64,000 nucleotides of DNA from Allobosea sp. 47.2.35 (GTDB lineage: Bacteria; Pseudomonadota; Alphaproteobacteria; Rhizobiales; Beijerinckiaceae): positions 109,806 to 173,805 of the forward strand of contig NZ_JANLGI010000013.1 in NCBI RefSeq assembly GCF_024655635.1, written 5' to 3'. Made by a program: the position numbers and the translations under genes. Under the pieces are notes generated by a model. The model saw only the letters and a program-made list of their open reading frames with translations, had not been told where the DNA came from and ran no database searches. How positions within the stretch are numbered: position 1 is the first letter of the stretch; each line of letters starts with the position of its first letter. Of this stretch, positions 53,175-62,226 are shown piece after piece.

Positions 53175-54152
53175 TCAGAGCAGCGTCACGGCGGCTAGCA
53201 GTGCGGCCAGCGCCCACAGCAGCCCGCAGGAGCGTTTGTAGAGCGTGAGAGCCCGCCGGATATCGGCGGCGTTCGCCTCCGCACGGCCATCGCCCATCCA
53301 GTGATCCTCGACATGGGTCTCGCCATAGATGCGTGGCCCGGCGAGGCGCAGCCCCAGCGCCCCGGCCATCGCAGCCTCCGGCCAGCCGGCATTGGGCGAG
53401 CGGTGCTTGCCGGCATCGCGCCAGACCGCCCGCCAAGCGCCCCCGGCATCCGCGGACCTGTCGAAGGCGGCGGAGGCGGCCAGCAGCAACGCCGTCAATC
53501 GTGAAGCCGGCAGGTTGACGAGATCGTCGAGGCGGGCCGAAGCCCAGCCGAAGGCGAGGTGGCGCGGGGTGCGGTGGCCGATCATCGAATCGGCGGTGTT
53601 GATCGCCTTGTAGGCGGCGATGCCCGGCAAACCGCCGAGGCCGAGCCAGAAGGCCGGCGCGACGATGCCGTCGGAGAAATTCTCGGCAAGGCTTTCGATC
53701 GCCGCGCGCGATACGCCAGCCTCGTCAAGCGTCTGCGGATTGCGCCCGACGATCATCGAGACAGCCTGCCGCCCGCCTTCGAGGCCCTCCCGTTCCAATG
53801 CCTCGGCAACACGGGCGACATGCTCGTAGAGGCTACGCTGCGCAATCAGCGTCGAGGCGATCAGGGCGAGCGGTATCAACCCGAGGAGGCCGAATGAAAG
53901 GCACAGCTGCTGGATGAACGCACCCAAGGCCAGCGCGGCGACCACGATGAGCGTGGTCACGAACACGCCCATGATCTCGCGGGTGATGAAGGAGTCGCTC
54001 TCGCGGTTGAACCATTGATCGAGCGTTGTGATGAGCTTGCCGATCCAGGTGACGGGATGGCCTATCGCGGCATAGAAGCGCTGGGGATAGCCGATGCCGG
54101 CCTCGATCGCGAGGGCGAGAAGCAGCAATGCAAGGCTGACGGTGAGGTTCAT
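53175..54152 (-). CDS. cobD: Adenosylcobinamide-phosphate synthase CobD (CbiB)
   Basis: Inner-membrane enzyme of 325 aa that attaches aminopropanol (phosphate) to adenosylcobyric acid. Features: ALLLLALAIEAGIGYPQRFYAAIGHPVTWIGKLI, AAIESLAENFSDGIVAPAFWLGLGGLPGIAAYKAINTADSMIGH (the family core) and GNPNAGWPEAAMAGAL-like KHRSPNAGWPEAAMAGALGLRL. ATG 54152 is taken; no ribosome site is evident. Its start codon shares CATG with divergent cobC. It ends 5 bp from convergent aidB. Confidence 0.93.
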   Translation of the reverse strand: MNLTVSLALLLLALAIEAGIGYPQRFYAAIGHPVTWIGKLITTLDQWFNRESDSFITREIMGVFVTTLIVVAALALGAFIQQLCLSFGLLGLIPLALIASTLIAQRSLYEHVARVAEALEREGLEGGRQAVSMIVGRNPQTLDEAGVSRAAIESLAENFSDGIVAPAFWLGLGGLPGIAAYKAINTADSMIGHRTPRHLAFGWASARLDDLVNLPASRLTALLLAASAAFDRSADAGGAWRAVWRDAGKHRSPNAGWPEAAMAGALGLRLAGPRIYGETHVEDHWMGDGRAEANAADIRRALTLYKRSCGLLWALAALLAAVTLL

Positions 54153-55182
54153 GCGAGGGGCGGGCGCGATCTTGGCTGAGGACGGTATCTGGCATGGCGG
54201 CGATCTCGCCACGGCCCGCGCGCTCTTTCCGGAGGCGCCGCAGCCCTGGGTCGATCTCTCCACCGGGATCAATCCGATCCCCTATCCGCTTCCGGCGCTC
54301 CCGTTAAGCCTGTGGACACGCCTGCCCGGCGCCGATGACGAGGCCGCGCTGATCACAGCCGCCCGTGCCGCCTATCGCGTGCCGGCCCATGCCGGCATCG
54401 TCGCCGCGCCAGGCACGCAGATCCTGATCGAATTGCTGCCACGCCTGTTGCCCTCCGGTCCTGTCGCCATCCTCGGGCCGACCTATGCCGAGCACGGCCA
54501 TGCCTGGCGCAAGGCGGGTTATGCCGTCGCCGAAACCGCTGCACCTGCCGAGGCGGCCGCGACCGTCGTCGTGGTCAATCCCAACAACCCCGATGGGCGC
54601 TTGTTGTCTCGGGGCGAGCTCACAAGCCTCGCCGCGCATTGTGCCGCCGATGGCGGCCTGCTCGTCATCGACGAGGCCTTCGCCGATTTCACGCCCGAAG
54701 CCAGCATCGTGCCGGAACTGCCGCCCGCGACGATCGTGCTGCGCTCCTTCGGCAAGACCTATGGCCTCGCTGGCCTGCGGCTCGGCTTCGCCATCGGTGC
54801 GCCCGAGCCGATGGCGAAGCTCAAGGCGGCTCTCGGTCCGTGGTCGGTGGCCGGTCCTGCGCTCCACGTCGGTGCCGCGGCGCTGTCCGATGCCGGTTGG
54901 CTCGCCGAGACCGGCCGGGAGCGTGCCCGCGATTCCGCCCGCCTCGACGCCCTGCTGGCGCCGCATGGCCGGATCGTTGGCGGCACGACCCTGTTCCGCC
55001 TGCTCGAAACACCGGAAGCGGCGGCGCTCTTCGCCCGTCTCGGCCAGCACGGCATCTATGTCCGCCGCTTCCAGAATGCGCCGGATCGACTTCGCTTCGG
55101 GTTGCCCGGCGACGAGGCCGAATGGTCGCGTCTGCGCGCGGCGCTCACCCTCGATGCCCCGGAAGCATCGCCGCCAGCGTGA
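54151..55182 (+). CDS. cobC: L-threonine-O-3-phosphate decarboxylase CobC
   Basis: PLP enzyme of 343 aa supplying the (R)-1-amino-2-propanol (phosphate) arm of B12. Family features: DGIWHGGDLATARALFPEAPQPWVDLSTGINPIPYPLP, VVVNPNNPDGRLLSRGEL, VIDEAFADF and the PLP lysine in SFGKTYGLAGLRLGFAIG. ATG 54151 is preceded by GGTGAGG only 3 bp away; GTG 54142 is an alternative. Divergent from and interlocked with cobD. Confidence 0.92.
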   Translation: MRGAGAILAEDGIWHGGDLATARALFPEAPQPWVDLSTGINPIPYPLPALPLSLWTRLPGADDEAALITAARAAYRVPAHAGIVAAPGTQILIELLPRLLPSGPVAILGPTYAEHGHAWRKAGYAVAETAAPAEAAATVVVVNPNNPDGRLLSRGELTSLAAHCAADGGLLVIDEAFADFTPEASIVPELPPATIVLRSFGKTYGLAGLRLGFAIGAPEPMAKLKAALGPWSVAGPALHVGAAALSDAGWLAETGRERARDSARLDALLAPHGRIVGGTTLFRLLETPEAAALFARLGQHGIYVRRFQNAPDRLRFGLPGDEAEWSRLRAALTLDAPEASPPA

Positions 55183-55264
55183 AGCTTGCATGCGGCGGAT
55201 GCGGGGACAGGAGCCGGCGGGCCGGCTAACGTCGAGCGCATAGGGATTCGGGGAGAGAAGACGC

Positions 55265-56236
55265 ATGGTATTCCTGCCGCCGGAAGGCGACCTGACGATC
55301 GGCTTCGCTCACGCTGCCTATCAGCTCCGCGACGAATTCCTGACGCGCGGCCGTGCCGCTGGGAGTTTCGAGGTCCGCAGCCTGGACGAGTTGCGCGAGC
55401 GGGCGCCGGAGGCCGATGTGCTCGTCGTTTCCGGCCTGTGGCGCAACGATCTGCTGCCACGCCTGCCGAAGCTGCGCTTCATCCAGTCGATCAGCGCCGG
55501 CACCGACCAGTTCGACAAGCCGGCGATCGGCAAGGCCGGCGCCCGTCTTGCCAGCGCCCAGGGCGGCAATGAGCGGGCCGTGGCCGAGCATGCGATGTCG
55601 CTGATCCTGGCGCTCACCCGCCAGATCCATTTCGCTAGGGATAATCAGGCGAAGCAGGTCTGGCGCCCGATGATCGGGGATCGTGCGCGTCGCGAGGACG
55701 AACTCGGCGGCAAGACGCTGGTCATCGTCGGGCTCGGCCGCATCGGCCTCAGGCTCGCGAAGCTCGCGAGCGCCTTCGACATGCGCGTCATCGGCGTGCG
55801 CCGCAGCGCCGAGCCGCAGCCGCATGTCGAGGCGGTCGTCCATCCGGACAAGCTGGCCGAGACGGTGGCCGGGGCCGATTTCGTCGCCCTGACCTGCCCG
55901 CTGACGCCGGAGACGGAAGGGCTGATCGATGCCCGCATTCTCGGCGCGATGAAGCCTTCCGCCTACCTGATCAACGTCGCGCGCGGCCGCGTCGTCGACG
56001 AGATGGCCTTGCTCGATGCGCTCGGCAACAGCAGCATCGCCGGTGCCGGACTCGATTGCTTCCACGAGGAGCCATTGCCGCCGATCTCACCCTTCTGGCG
56101 CATGCCGCAGGTCATCGTCACCCCGCATAGCGCCGGCGAGACCCGTGCCTATGAAGGCAATGTCGTCGATATCCTCCTCGACAATCTGGACCGATTGGCG
56201 CGCGGCGAAACGGGCTTGCGCAACCAGATCGTCTGA
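55265..56236 (+). CDS. D-2-hydroxyacid dehydrogenase family protein
   Basis: NAD(P)-dependent dehydrogenase of 323 aa. Rossmann motif VIVGLGRIGLRLAKLAS, catalytic Arg in NVARGRVVDE, Glu in DCFHEEPLPP, His in VTPHSAGETRAYEGN. The substrate domain lacks recognisable specificity marks for glycerate, lactate or phosphoglycerate. A GGGGAGAG site precedes ATG. Next to an MFS gene 20 bp downstream, so they may form a uptake-oxidation operon. Confidence 0.9.
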   Translation: MVFLPPEGDLTIGFAHAAYQLRDEFLTRGRAAGSFEVRSLDELRERAPEADVLVVSGLWRNDLLPRLPKLRFIQSISAGTDQFDKPAIGKAGARLASAQGGNERAVAEHAMSLILALTRQIHFARDNQAKQVWRPMIGDRARREDELGGKTLVIVGLGRIGLRLAKLASAFDMRVIGVRRSAEPQPHVEAVVHPDKLAETVAGADFVALTCPLTPETEGLIDARILGAMKPSAYLINVARGRVVDEMALLDALGNSSIAGAGLDCFHEEPLPPISPFWRMPQVIVTPHSAGETRAYEGNVVDILLDNLDRLARGETGLRNQIV

Positions 56237-56256
56237 GCGAGAGCGAGGAGGCGGCC

Positions 56257-57477
56257 ATGGCTTCGCCGCGTTTCGCCCGGCCGGGCGGGCCGTCACTTAT
56301 CCCTGCGCTCGGCGTCACGCAGGTCTTCGGCTACGGCACGCTGTTCTACGCCTTCACCGTGCTGGCGCCGCGCATGACCGCCGATTTCGGCTGGGCGCCG
56401 GAATGGACCTTTGGCGGCTTCGCCGTCGGGCTTCTGCTGGGCGGCGCGGTCGCTCCTGTCACCGGCAGCCTGATCGATCGCTATGGCACCCGGCTGGTGA
56501 TGACGACCGGTTCCGGGCTGGCGGGTCTCTCGCTCTTCGTGCTGGCCGAGGCACGCGGCATCGTCAGCTACACGCTCGCGATGGCCGCCCTCCAGGCAGT
56601 GACCACCGCCGTGTTCTATGACGCCGCCTTCGCCGCGCTGACGCAGGCCCGCGGCAGTCAGGCGCGCCGCGCCATCAGCCAGCTCACCCTGATCGGCGGC
56701 TTCGCCTCGACCCTGTTCTGGCCGCTGACATCGAGCCTGCTCGCCTTCCTCGACTGGCGCGGCGTCTACCGGCTCTACGGCCTCTCGCAGATCCTGTTCT
56801 GCCTGCCCCTGCATCTCGTCTTCCTGCCCGGCCGGGTGAAGAGACCGGTCGCCGCCGAGGCCGGTGCTGTGGCTCCTTCCGTCGCGCAGGAGCCGGAGAC
56901 GGCCTACCTGACGGGCGATATCCGTCGCCGCGCCTTCCTGCTGCTGGCGCTGGCCTTGTCGCTGCAGGGCTTCGTGGTCTCGGCCATGGCTGTGCATATG
57001 CTGGCGCTGCTGCAGGGTTTTGGCCTCGGCGCTGCCGTCGCGGTCGGCATCGGCGCGATGCTCGGGCCTTCTCAGGTCGCCGGGCGCCTGACCGAGATGC
57101 TGTTCGGGCGTGGCGTTGCGCCGGTCACGACGGCCTGGGTCTCGGCCTGGCTGATGCCGTTCGGCCTCGTCCTGCTCCTGATCGGCGGCTCGCTGCCGGC
57201 TGTCGCCGGACTCTTCGCCATCGCCTTCGGCATCAGCATGGGCCTGAGCTCGATCGTGCGCGGCACCGTCCCGCTTCAGCTTTTCGGCCCGGTCGGCTTC
57301 GGCGCGACCATGGGCAAGCTTGCGGCGCCCGGCCTCGTCATCAAAGCGGCGGCGCCGCTCGTCTTCGCCATCGCGCTGGAACGTGGCGGCGTCATGCTCT
57401 CGACGCTGCTGTTGATCGCCTTCTCGGCTTTCGCCGCCGGTGCGCTCATGCTGCTGGCGCGCGGGCGTTCGGTCTGA
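56257..57477 (+). CDS. MFS transporter (monocarboxylate/oxalate-formate-like)
   Basis: Inner-membrane carrier of 406 aa with twelve predicted helices. N-terminus LIPALGVTQVFGYGTLFYAFTVLAPRMTADFGWAPEWTFGGFAVGLLLGG and VTGSLIDRYGTRLVMTTGSGLAGLSLFVL resemble the monocarboxylate (MCT)/UMF1-like branch. Follows the hydroxyacid dehydrogenase by 20 bp, supporting a 2-hydroxyacid or related carboxylate substrate (inference). Confidence 0.87.
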   Translation: MASPRFARPGGPSLIPALGVTQVFGYGTLFYAFTVLAPRMTADFGWAPEWTFGGFAVGLLLGGAVAPVTGSLIDRYGTRLVMTTGSGLAGLSLFVLAEARGIVSYTLAMAALQAVTTAVFYDAAFAALTQARGSQARRAISQLTLIGGFASTLFWPLTSSLLAFLDWRGVYRLYGLSQILFCLPLHLVFLPGRVKRPVAAEAGAVAPSVAQEPETAYLTGDIRRRAFLLLALALSLQGFVVSAMAVHMLALLQGFGLGAAVAVGIGAMLGPSQVAGRLTEMLFGRGVAPVTTAWVSAWLMPFGLVLLLIGGSLPAVAGLFAIAFGISMGLSSIVRGTVPLQLFGPVGFGATMGKLAAPGLVIKAAAPLVFAIALERGGVMLSTLLLIAFSAFAAGALMLLARGRSV

Positions 57478-57480
57478 ATT

Positions 57481-58023
57481 TCAGGCTCGCACCGTTCGCC
57501 ACCAATGGCGCACGGCGTCACGCGTCCGCATTGCCAGTCCATAGGCGGCGGTGCTCCGAACCCAGCCGAGCACGTTGTCGCGCACGCGCACGATCTGGCC
57601 CATGACCCAGGTGAACCAGCGATAACTCAAAAGCTTCTCGCGGCCAGCATGGTAGATGCGTTCGACGAAGACGAAGCTCATCAGATGGGCGAAGGCTGTC
57701 ACGATCAGTCCGGCCCAGAACTGCCCGCGCGCGAAGAGCAGCAGGCCGAACAGCTTCAAGGGCTCGGCGATGGCGAAGGGGATGGCCAGCGCCAGCAGGA
57801 CGAGCGGCGGCGGCAGCGCGGCGACGCTCTCCTCCAGCCGGCGCATGATGCGCAGCTCCGCGAGCCGGCGCAGCAGCGGCCGATAGAGCGGCCGCAGGAA
57901 CTCGTCGAGGATGACGAACACGGTGATGACGGCACGCAGGAGTGCGAGCAACCCGCGCATGAGCGGACCGCGTTCGGGCGCGGGCGAGGGCTGGAGATCG
58001 TCGGGCATCGCGATCCGATTCAT
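57481..58023 (-). CDS. Hypothetical membrane protein
   Basis: A 180-aa protein with an N-terminal proline-rich cytoplasmic segment, a helix LLALLRAVITVFVILDEFL, a central hairpin of two strong membrane helices (PPPLVLLALAIPFAIAEPLKLFGLLLFA and WAGLIVTAFAHLMSFVFVERIYHAG) and a basic, Trp-rich C-terminus (GREKLLSYRWFTWVMGQIVRVRDNVLGWV). Conserved-looking, but I know no function. Alternative start 58008. Convergent with the MFS gene, only 3 bp apart. Confidence 0.7.
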   Translation of the reverse strand: MNRIAMPDDLQPSPAPERGPLMRGLLALLRAVITVFVILDEFLRPLYRPLLRRLAELRIMRRLEESVAALPPPLVLLALAIPFAIAEPLKLFGLLLFARGQFWAGLIVTAFAHLMSFVFVERIYHAGREKLLSYRWFTWVMGQIVRVRDNVLGWVRSTAAYGLAMRTRDAVRHWWRTVRA

Positions 58024-58064
58024 AGATCGCGATTTGCGGCAATTCCATGCCGCCCGGCTTGCCT

Positions 58065-59729
58065 CTAGCGGCGAGCGTCTTCCTTCAGCATCGCCACGCC
58101 CTTCTCGGCGATCATCATCGTCGGATTGGCGGTGTTGCCGGAGGTGATCGTCGGCATCACCGAGGCGTCGATGACGCGCAGGCCCTCGACGCCGCGTACC
58201 CTGAGCCGCCCGTCGAGAACCGCGCCCGGATCGTCGTCGCTGCCCATCCGGGCCGTTCCCACGGGGTGGAAGATCGTGGTGCCGAGCTGGGCGGCGGCCT
58301 CCAGCAGGGCTTCGTCCGACTGGGCGGCATCGCCCGGCATATGCTCCTCCGGACGGAAGCGGGCGAGCGGGGCCTGCGCGACGATCCGGCGCGTCAGCTT
58401 CATCGCATCGACCGCGACCTGCCGATCCTCCTCTGTATCGAAATAATTCGGCGAGATGACGGGAGTGTCGCGCGGATCGGCCGAGCGCAGATGGATGCTG
58501 CCCCGGCTCGTCGGCCTGAGATTGCAGACGCTCGCGGTGAAGGCGTCGAACGGATGCAGGCCCGAGCCCCAGCTATCGAGCGAGAGCGGCTGGAAATGGT
58601 ATTGCAGGTTCGCCGTCGCATATTGCGGCGAGGACTTCGCGAAGGCGCCGACCTGCGAGGGCGCCATTGTCAGCGGGCCGGTGCGGAGCGCCGCCCATTC
58701 CAGCGCCATCAGCGGCCGGCGCCAGAGCTTGGCATAGTCGCTGTTCAGCGTCTTGACGCCATGGACCTTGTAGACTGGCCGGATCTGGAGATGGTCCTGC
58801 AGGTTCTCGCCGACGCCGGGCGCATCGACCAGCGTCTCGATGCCGAAGCCCTGCAGACGCGCGCCGCTGCCGATGCCGGAGCGTTCGAGCAGGAGTGGCG
58901 AGGCGACGGCGCCGGCCGAAAGCACGACCTCGCCGTTGATCTCGGCCTTCAGTCTTTCTTCGTTCGCGGTGCCCAGTCCATGCGTGAACTCGACGGCTTT
59001 CGCACGGCCGTGCTCGAACAGGATGCGCTCGACATGGACCCCCGTCTCCAGCCGGAGATTGTCGCGGTTATGCCGCTCCAGCATCGGCTTCAGGAAGGCG
59101 CGATAGGCACTGAGGCGCCGCCCGCGCCGCTGGTTCACCTGGAAATACGAGGAGCCTTCATTGTCGCCGGTGTTGAAATCCGGGATCTTGGCGATACCGG
59201 CCGCTTCGGCGGCGTCCCGGATCGCGTCGAGGATCGCCCAGCGCACCCGCGGATGCTCGACGCGCCATTCCCCGCCGGCCTTATGCAACCCGCCTGGCGG
59301 CGGCGCCATATGATCTTCGTGCCGGAGGAAATAGGGCAGCACATCGTCCCAGCCCCAGCCGGCAAGGCCGCGCTGGCGCCAGCCGTCATAGTCGGCGGCC
59401 TGGCCGCGCATATAGACCATCGCGTTGATCGCCGAGGAGCCGCCGACGACCTTGCCGCGCGGATAGGCGAGAGCCCGCCCGCCGAGCCCGGCCTGCGGCT
59501 CGGTCTGGAACAGCCAGTCGGCGCGGGGGTTGCCGATGGCGAAGAGGTAGCCGACCGGGATATGGAACCAGACCCAGTCGTCCATGCCGCCGGCCTCGAG
59601 CACCAGGACCTTGTTCCTCGGATTGGCCGCCAGCCGGTTGGCGACGACGCAGCCGGCCGAGCCGGCGCCGATGACGACATAGTCGAAGCTGCCGATCAGG
59701 CGACGGTCGGAGGAGGCGGTATCGGGCAT
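58065..59729 (-). CDS. GMC family FAD-dependent oxidoreductase (choline/alcohol dehydrogenase-like)
   Basis: Flavoenzyme of 554 aa oxidising an alcohol. FAD site DYVVIGAGSAGCVVANRLAANP; GMC signature 1 PRGKVVGGSSAINAMVYMRG; signature 2 GAVASPLLLERSGIGSGARL; catalytic His in IFHPVGTARMGSDDDPGAVLDGRLRVRGVEGLRVIDASVMPTI; FAD tail SGNTANPTMMIAEKGVAML. ATG 59729 fits the family N-terminus; the frame stays open to 59852 without conservation. Choline is one possibility, but no betaine genes are near. Confidence 0.9.
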   Translation of the reverse strand: MPDTASSDRRLIGSFDYVVIGAGSAGCVVANRLAANPRNKVLVLEAGGMDDWVWFHIPVGYLFAIGNPRADWLFQTEPQAGLGGRALAYPRGKVVGGSSAINAMVYMRGQAADYDGWRQRGLAGWGWDDVLPYFLRHEDHMAPPPGGLHKAGGEWRVEHPRVRWAILDAIRDAAEAAGIAKIPDFNTGDNEGSSYFQVNQRRGRRLSAYRAFLKPMLERHNRDNLRLETGVHVERILFEHGRAKAVEFTHGLGTANEERLKAEINGEVVLSAGAVASPLLLERSGIGSGARLQGFGIETLVDAPGVGENLQDHLQIRPVYKVHGVKTLNSDYAKLWRRPLMALEWAALRTGPLTMAPSQVGAFAKSSPQYATANLQYHFQPLSLDSWGSGLHPFDAFTASVCNLRPTSRGSIHLRSADPRDTPVISPNYFDTEEDRQVAVDAMKLTRRIVAQAPLARFRPEEHMPGDAAQSDEALLEAAAQLGTTIFHPVGTARMGSDDDPGAVLDGRLRVRGVEGLRVIDASVMPTITSGNTANPTMMIAEKGVAMLKEDARR

Positions 59730-59862
59730 GACATATCCGGTAGTGCTATCGAGGCCACCTATCGTCTGCGGCCGATCAGCAATCTGGCATAGCTGGGGGA
59801 GGGGCGACAGCGCGTGGAAATGCGCCCTTCGTTGGTGTCCACCACGCTCCAAATTCCCTGCC

Positions 59863-60047
59863 AGCAGGGAATTTTCAGGGAGTTTAGAGCTGAGAGAGGG
59901 CTTGGGATAGGGTCGGCTTTCGGCTTAAGTGTTTTGGTTGTGTGCGATATTTGCTACTGGCTCGGAACTATGAAGCAGGGAATTTCCCGCTATCGAGCAG
60001 GGAAGCTGCCTGCGACGAGCAGGGAATGGGGAAGGCTCAAGCAGGGA
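59863..60047. repeat. Phased AGCAGGGA repeats (22-bp period, iteron-like)
   Basis: AGCAGGGA occurs at 59863, 59974, 59996, 60018 and 60040. The last four are exactly 22 bp apart; only the first 8-9 bp of each unit are conserved (AGCAGGGAA), the remaining 13 vary. A CAGGGA at 59876 follows the first CAGGGA by 11 bp. The phasing, two helical turns, is that of a protein-binding array such as plasmid or phage iterons. It lies in the 672-bp gene-free gap (59730-60401) between the GMC gene and a phage-like module; the rest of the gap shows AAGCCACT direct repeats near 60127 and 60151 and no supportable gene. Confidence 0.7.
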
Positions 60048-60401
60048 TGTAGTTCCGATTTTGAAGGCTGGGATTAATGCTGATTTGACGACGAGCTGTC
60101 GGTGGCGGTGGCGGTGGCTGAGCTGACGAAGCCACTGTATGCCCGTAAGCCACTGAAGCCATTGGGTAACTCTCTTGCGTGAGGGCTTTGCTTATCCTAT
60201 ATGGGGGGCATCGCATATTTTAGCGACGCTAGCCGAGACCGATCAGATCGTGTTCGGCACTCCTAATTGAGGCATCATCACCTCTGAGTGAGCAGCCCTC
60301 GTTAGGCAAGGTGTAGGCCTTCCGGGTGAGCTGGACGGGTCGCGCTTTGCTGCGAGTGCTCACTTGTTCTGGTCGTCTCCTTGAAAAAGGAAACGATCGC
60401 A

Positions 60402-61844
60402 ATGCCCTCTCATCTCCCCAAGTCGCAGGTGCCTGTTCGCCGCCGCGTCCAACCTGCCGCACATGATCCCGCGCTCGCGCGTGCTGCGGCGGCTTTTGCG
60501 CCGCAGGTGAGCGAGCGACGGCTGGTGGACCTCAAAGCGTCGGTGCGCAATGCGCGCACGCATTCGCAGAAGCAGATCCACCTGATCGCCGAGAGCATCA
60601 GGGAGTTCCGGTTCACAACGCCGATCCTGGTGACCACTGATGGTGAGATCGTCGCGGGCCATGGTCGCTATGAGGCGGCAAAGTTGCTCGGCATGACGAC
60701 AGTCCCGGTGATCTGCATCGATCACCTCGGTCCGCAGCAGATCCGGGCGTTGCGGATCGCGGATAACCGCTTGGCTGAGCTTTCCGGCTGGGACGACGAG
60801 ATCCTCAAGCTGGAGCTGGGCGAGCTGATCGAGCTCGACTTCGAGGTCGACGTGATGGGCTTCGAGACCGCCCAGATCGATGTGATCCTCGACCCTGGTG
60901 TTCAGAAAGCGACGAAGGCTGATCCGGCCGATGCGTTGCCGGCGCTGCAGGATGTCGCGGTGACCGTGCGTGGCGATCTCTGGCTGCTGGGCGAGCACCG
61001 TATCCTGTGCGGCGATGCGCGCGAGCGTGGCGACTATCAGACGCTGATGGGCGGTGAGCTCGCCCAGATGGTGTTCGTGGATCCGCCGTACAACGTCCAG
61101 GTCGATGGTCATGTCAGCGGCCTGGGCAAGGTCAGGCACCGCGAGTTCGCGATGGCCTCGGGCGAGATGAGCAAGCTCGAGTTCACCGGCTTCCTGCACG
61201 CGGTGTTCGCCGAGATCGCGGAGGCGTCGCAGGATGGCGCGCTGATCTATAGCTGCATCGATGGCCCGCATCTGCACGAGATGCTGAATGCCGGCTATGG
61301 CGTGTTCAATGAGCTGAAGTCGGTGATCACCTGGGCCAAGGCGAATGCCGGGATGGGTTCGCTCTATCGCAGCCAGACCGAGCTGATCACGCTGTGGAAG
61401 AAAGGCAAGGCGCCGCACATCAACAATATCGAGCTCGGCAAGCACGGCCGCTACCGCACCACGCTGTGGAGCTATGCGGGGGTGAACGGCTTCCGCAAGG
61501 GCCGGATGGCGGAGCTGGAGAGCCACCCGACGGTAAAGCCCTGCGCGATGGTGATGGACGCGATCAAGGATTGCTCGAAGCCCAAGGGTATCATCCTCGA
61601 CAGCTTCAGCGGCTCCGGCACGACCCTGATCGCCGCGGCCAGGACCAAGCGCCGCGGCTACGTCATGGAGTTCGATCCGCTCTATGTCGACGGTGCGATC
61701 CGGCGCTGGGAGACGCTGTTCAAGGCCGAGGCGCGCCATGCCGAGACGGGGCTGACCTTCGCGGAGATGGCGGCGCAGCGCGGGGGCGATGCCAATGTCG
61801 GCACGTTGTCGGACGAGAGCGTTGGAGGGGGCCATGTCGCGTGA
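60402..61844 (+). CDS. ParB-domain DNA methyltransferase (N4-cytosine/N6-adenine type)
   Basis: A 480-aa fusion: residues ~38-150 are a ParB/Srx-like domain (TTDGEIVAGHGRYEAAKLLGM, RIADNRLAELSGWDDEIL), followed by an amino-methyltransferase with motif IV DPPYNV (227-232) before motif I FSGSGTT (402-408), i.e. beta-class order. HPTVKPCAMVMDAI precedes motif I. ATG 60402 has an AAGGAAAC site; TTG 60381 is an alternative. Proteins of this make-up are common in prophages and integrative elements, and no restriction enzyme is next to it. Its stop overlaps the DUF5681 gene. Confidence 0.92.
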   Translation: MPSHLPKSQVPVRRRVQPAAHDPALARAAAAFAPQVSERRLVDLKASVRNARTHSQKQIHLIAESIREFRFTTPILVTTDGEIVAGHGRYEAAKLLGMTTVPVICIDHLGPQQIRALRIADNRLAELSGWDDEILKLELGELIELDFEVDVMGFETAQIDVILDPGVQKATKADPADALPALQDVAVTVRGDLWLLGEHRILCGDARERGDYQTLMGGELAQMVFVDPPYNVQVDGHVSGLGKVRHREFAMASGEMSKLEFTGFLHAVFAEIAEASQDGALIYSCIDGPHLHEMLNAGYGVFNELKSVITWAKANAGMGSLYRSQTELITLWKKGKAPHINNIELGKHGRYRTTLWSYAGVNGFRKGRMAELESHPTVKPCAMVMDAIKDCSKPKGIILDSFSGSGTTLIAAARTKRRGYVMEFDPLYVDGAIRRWETLFKAEARHAETGLTFAEMAAQRGGDANVGTLSDESVGGGHVA

Positions 61845-62226
61845 GGATGATCCCCCGGCCGTAGGTCACAAGAAGCCGCCGCTGCACACCCGCTTCCAGA
61901 AGGGGCGCAGTGGCAACCCCTCGGGCCGCCGCAAAGGAGAACAGGCCAAGCAGGATTATCGTGAGATGGTCCTGTCTCGGCTTGTGCCGATGACCATCGG
62001 CGGCAAGCGGGTGAAGGTGACGGCGCGCGAAGCGCTCTATCAAAAGCTCCTCGCGATGAGCTTCGATGGCAACCTGAACGCGATGAAGCTGCTCCTGAAG
62101 GACGATAGCCTCAACGACAACAAGACCGATGCGGAGTCGTCGCTGAGCGATGCGGAGGAGGAAGCGCTGATTACGCGCTTCCTCGCGCGTCAGCTCAAGA
62201 ATGCGAAGGGAGGTGGTGATGACTGA
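61834..62226 (+). CDS. DUF5681 family protein
   Basis: A 130-aa basic protein opening with the DUF5681 hallmark PLHTRFQKGRSGNPSGRRKG and a helical remainder (REALYQKLLAMSFDGNLNAMKLLLKDD). In phage-like loci it typically lies directly before the terminase large subunit and may play a small-terminase-like role; that is inference. ATG 61834 follows GGAGGGG and overlaps the methyltransferase end by 11 bp; its stop overlaps terL by 8 bp. Confidence 0.85.
   Translation: MSREDDPPAVGHKKPPLHTRFQKGRSGNPSGRRKGEQAKQDYREMVLSRLVPMTIGGKRVKVTAREALYQKLLAMSFDGNLNAMKLLLKDDSLNDNKTDAESSLSDAEEEALITRFLARQLKNAKGGGDD

Noticed and set aside
59974..60061. Possible CRISPR-like array
   Set aside because: The conserved part is only 8-9 bp with 13-14 bp variable segments; CRISPR repeats are longer with 30-40 bp spacers, and no cas genes are present.
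59814..60077. 87-aa open frame across the AGCAGGGA repeats
   Set aside because: Its translation (QQGIFREF, KQGISRY, TSREWGRLKQG) just follows the repeats in one frame; no start signal or family.
60360..61835. 491-aa minus-strand frame opposite the methyltransferase, and a 484-aa one opposite the terminase
   Set aside because: Both are exact mirrors of proteins with clear motifs and have no recognisable domain.
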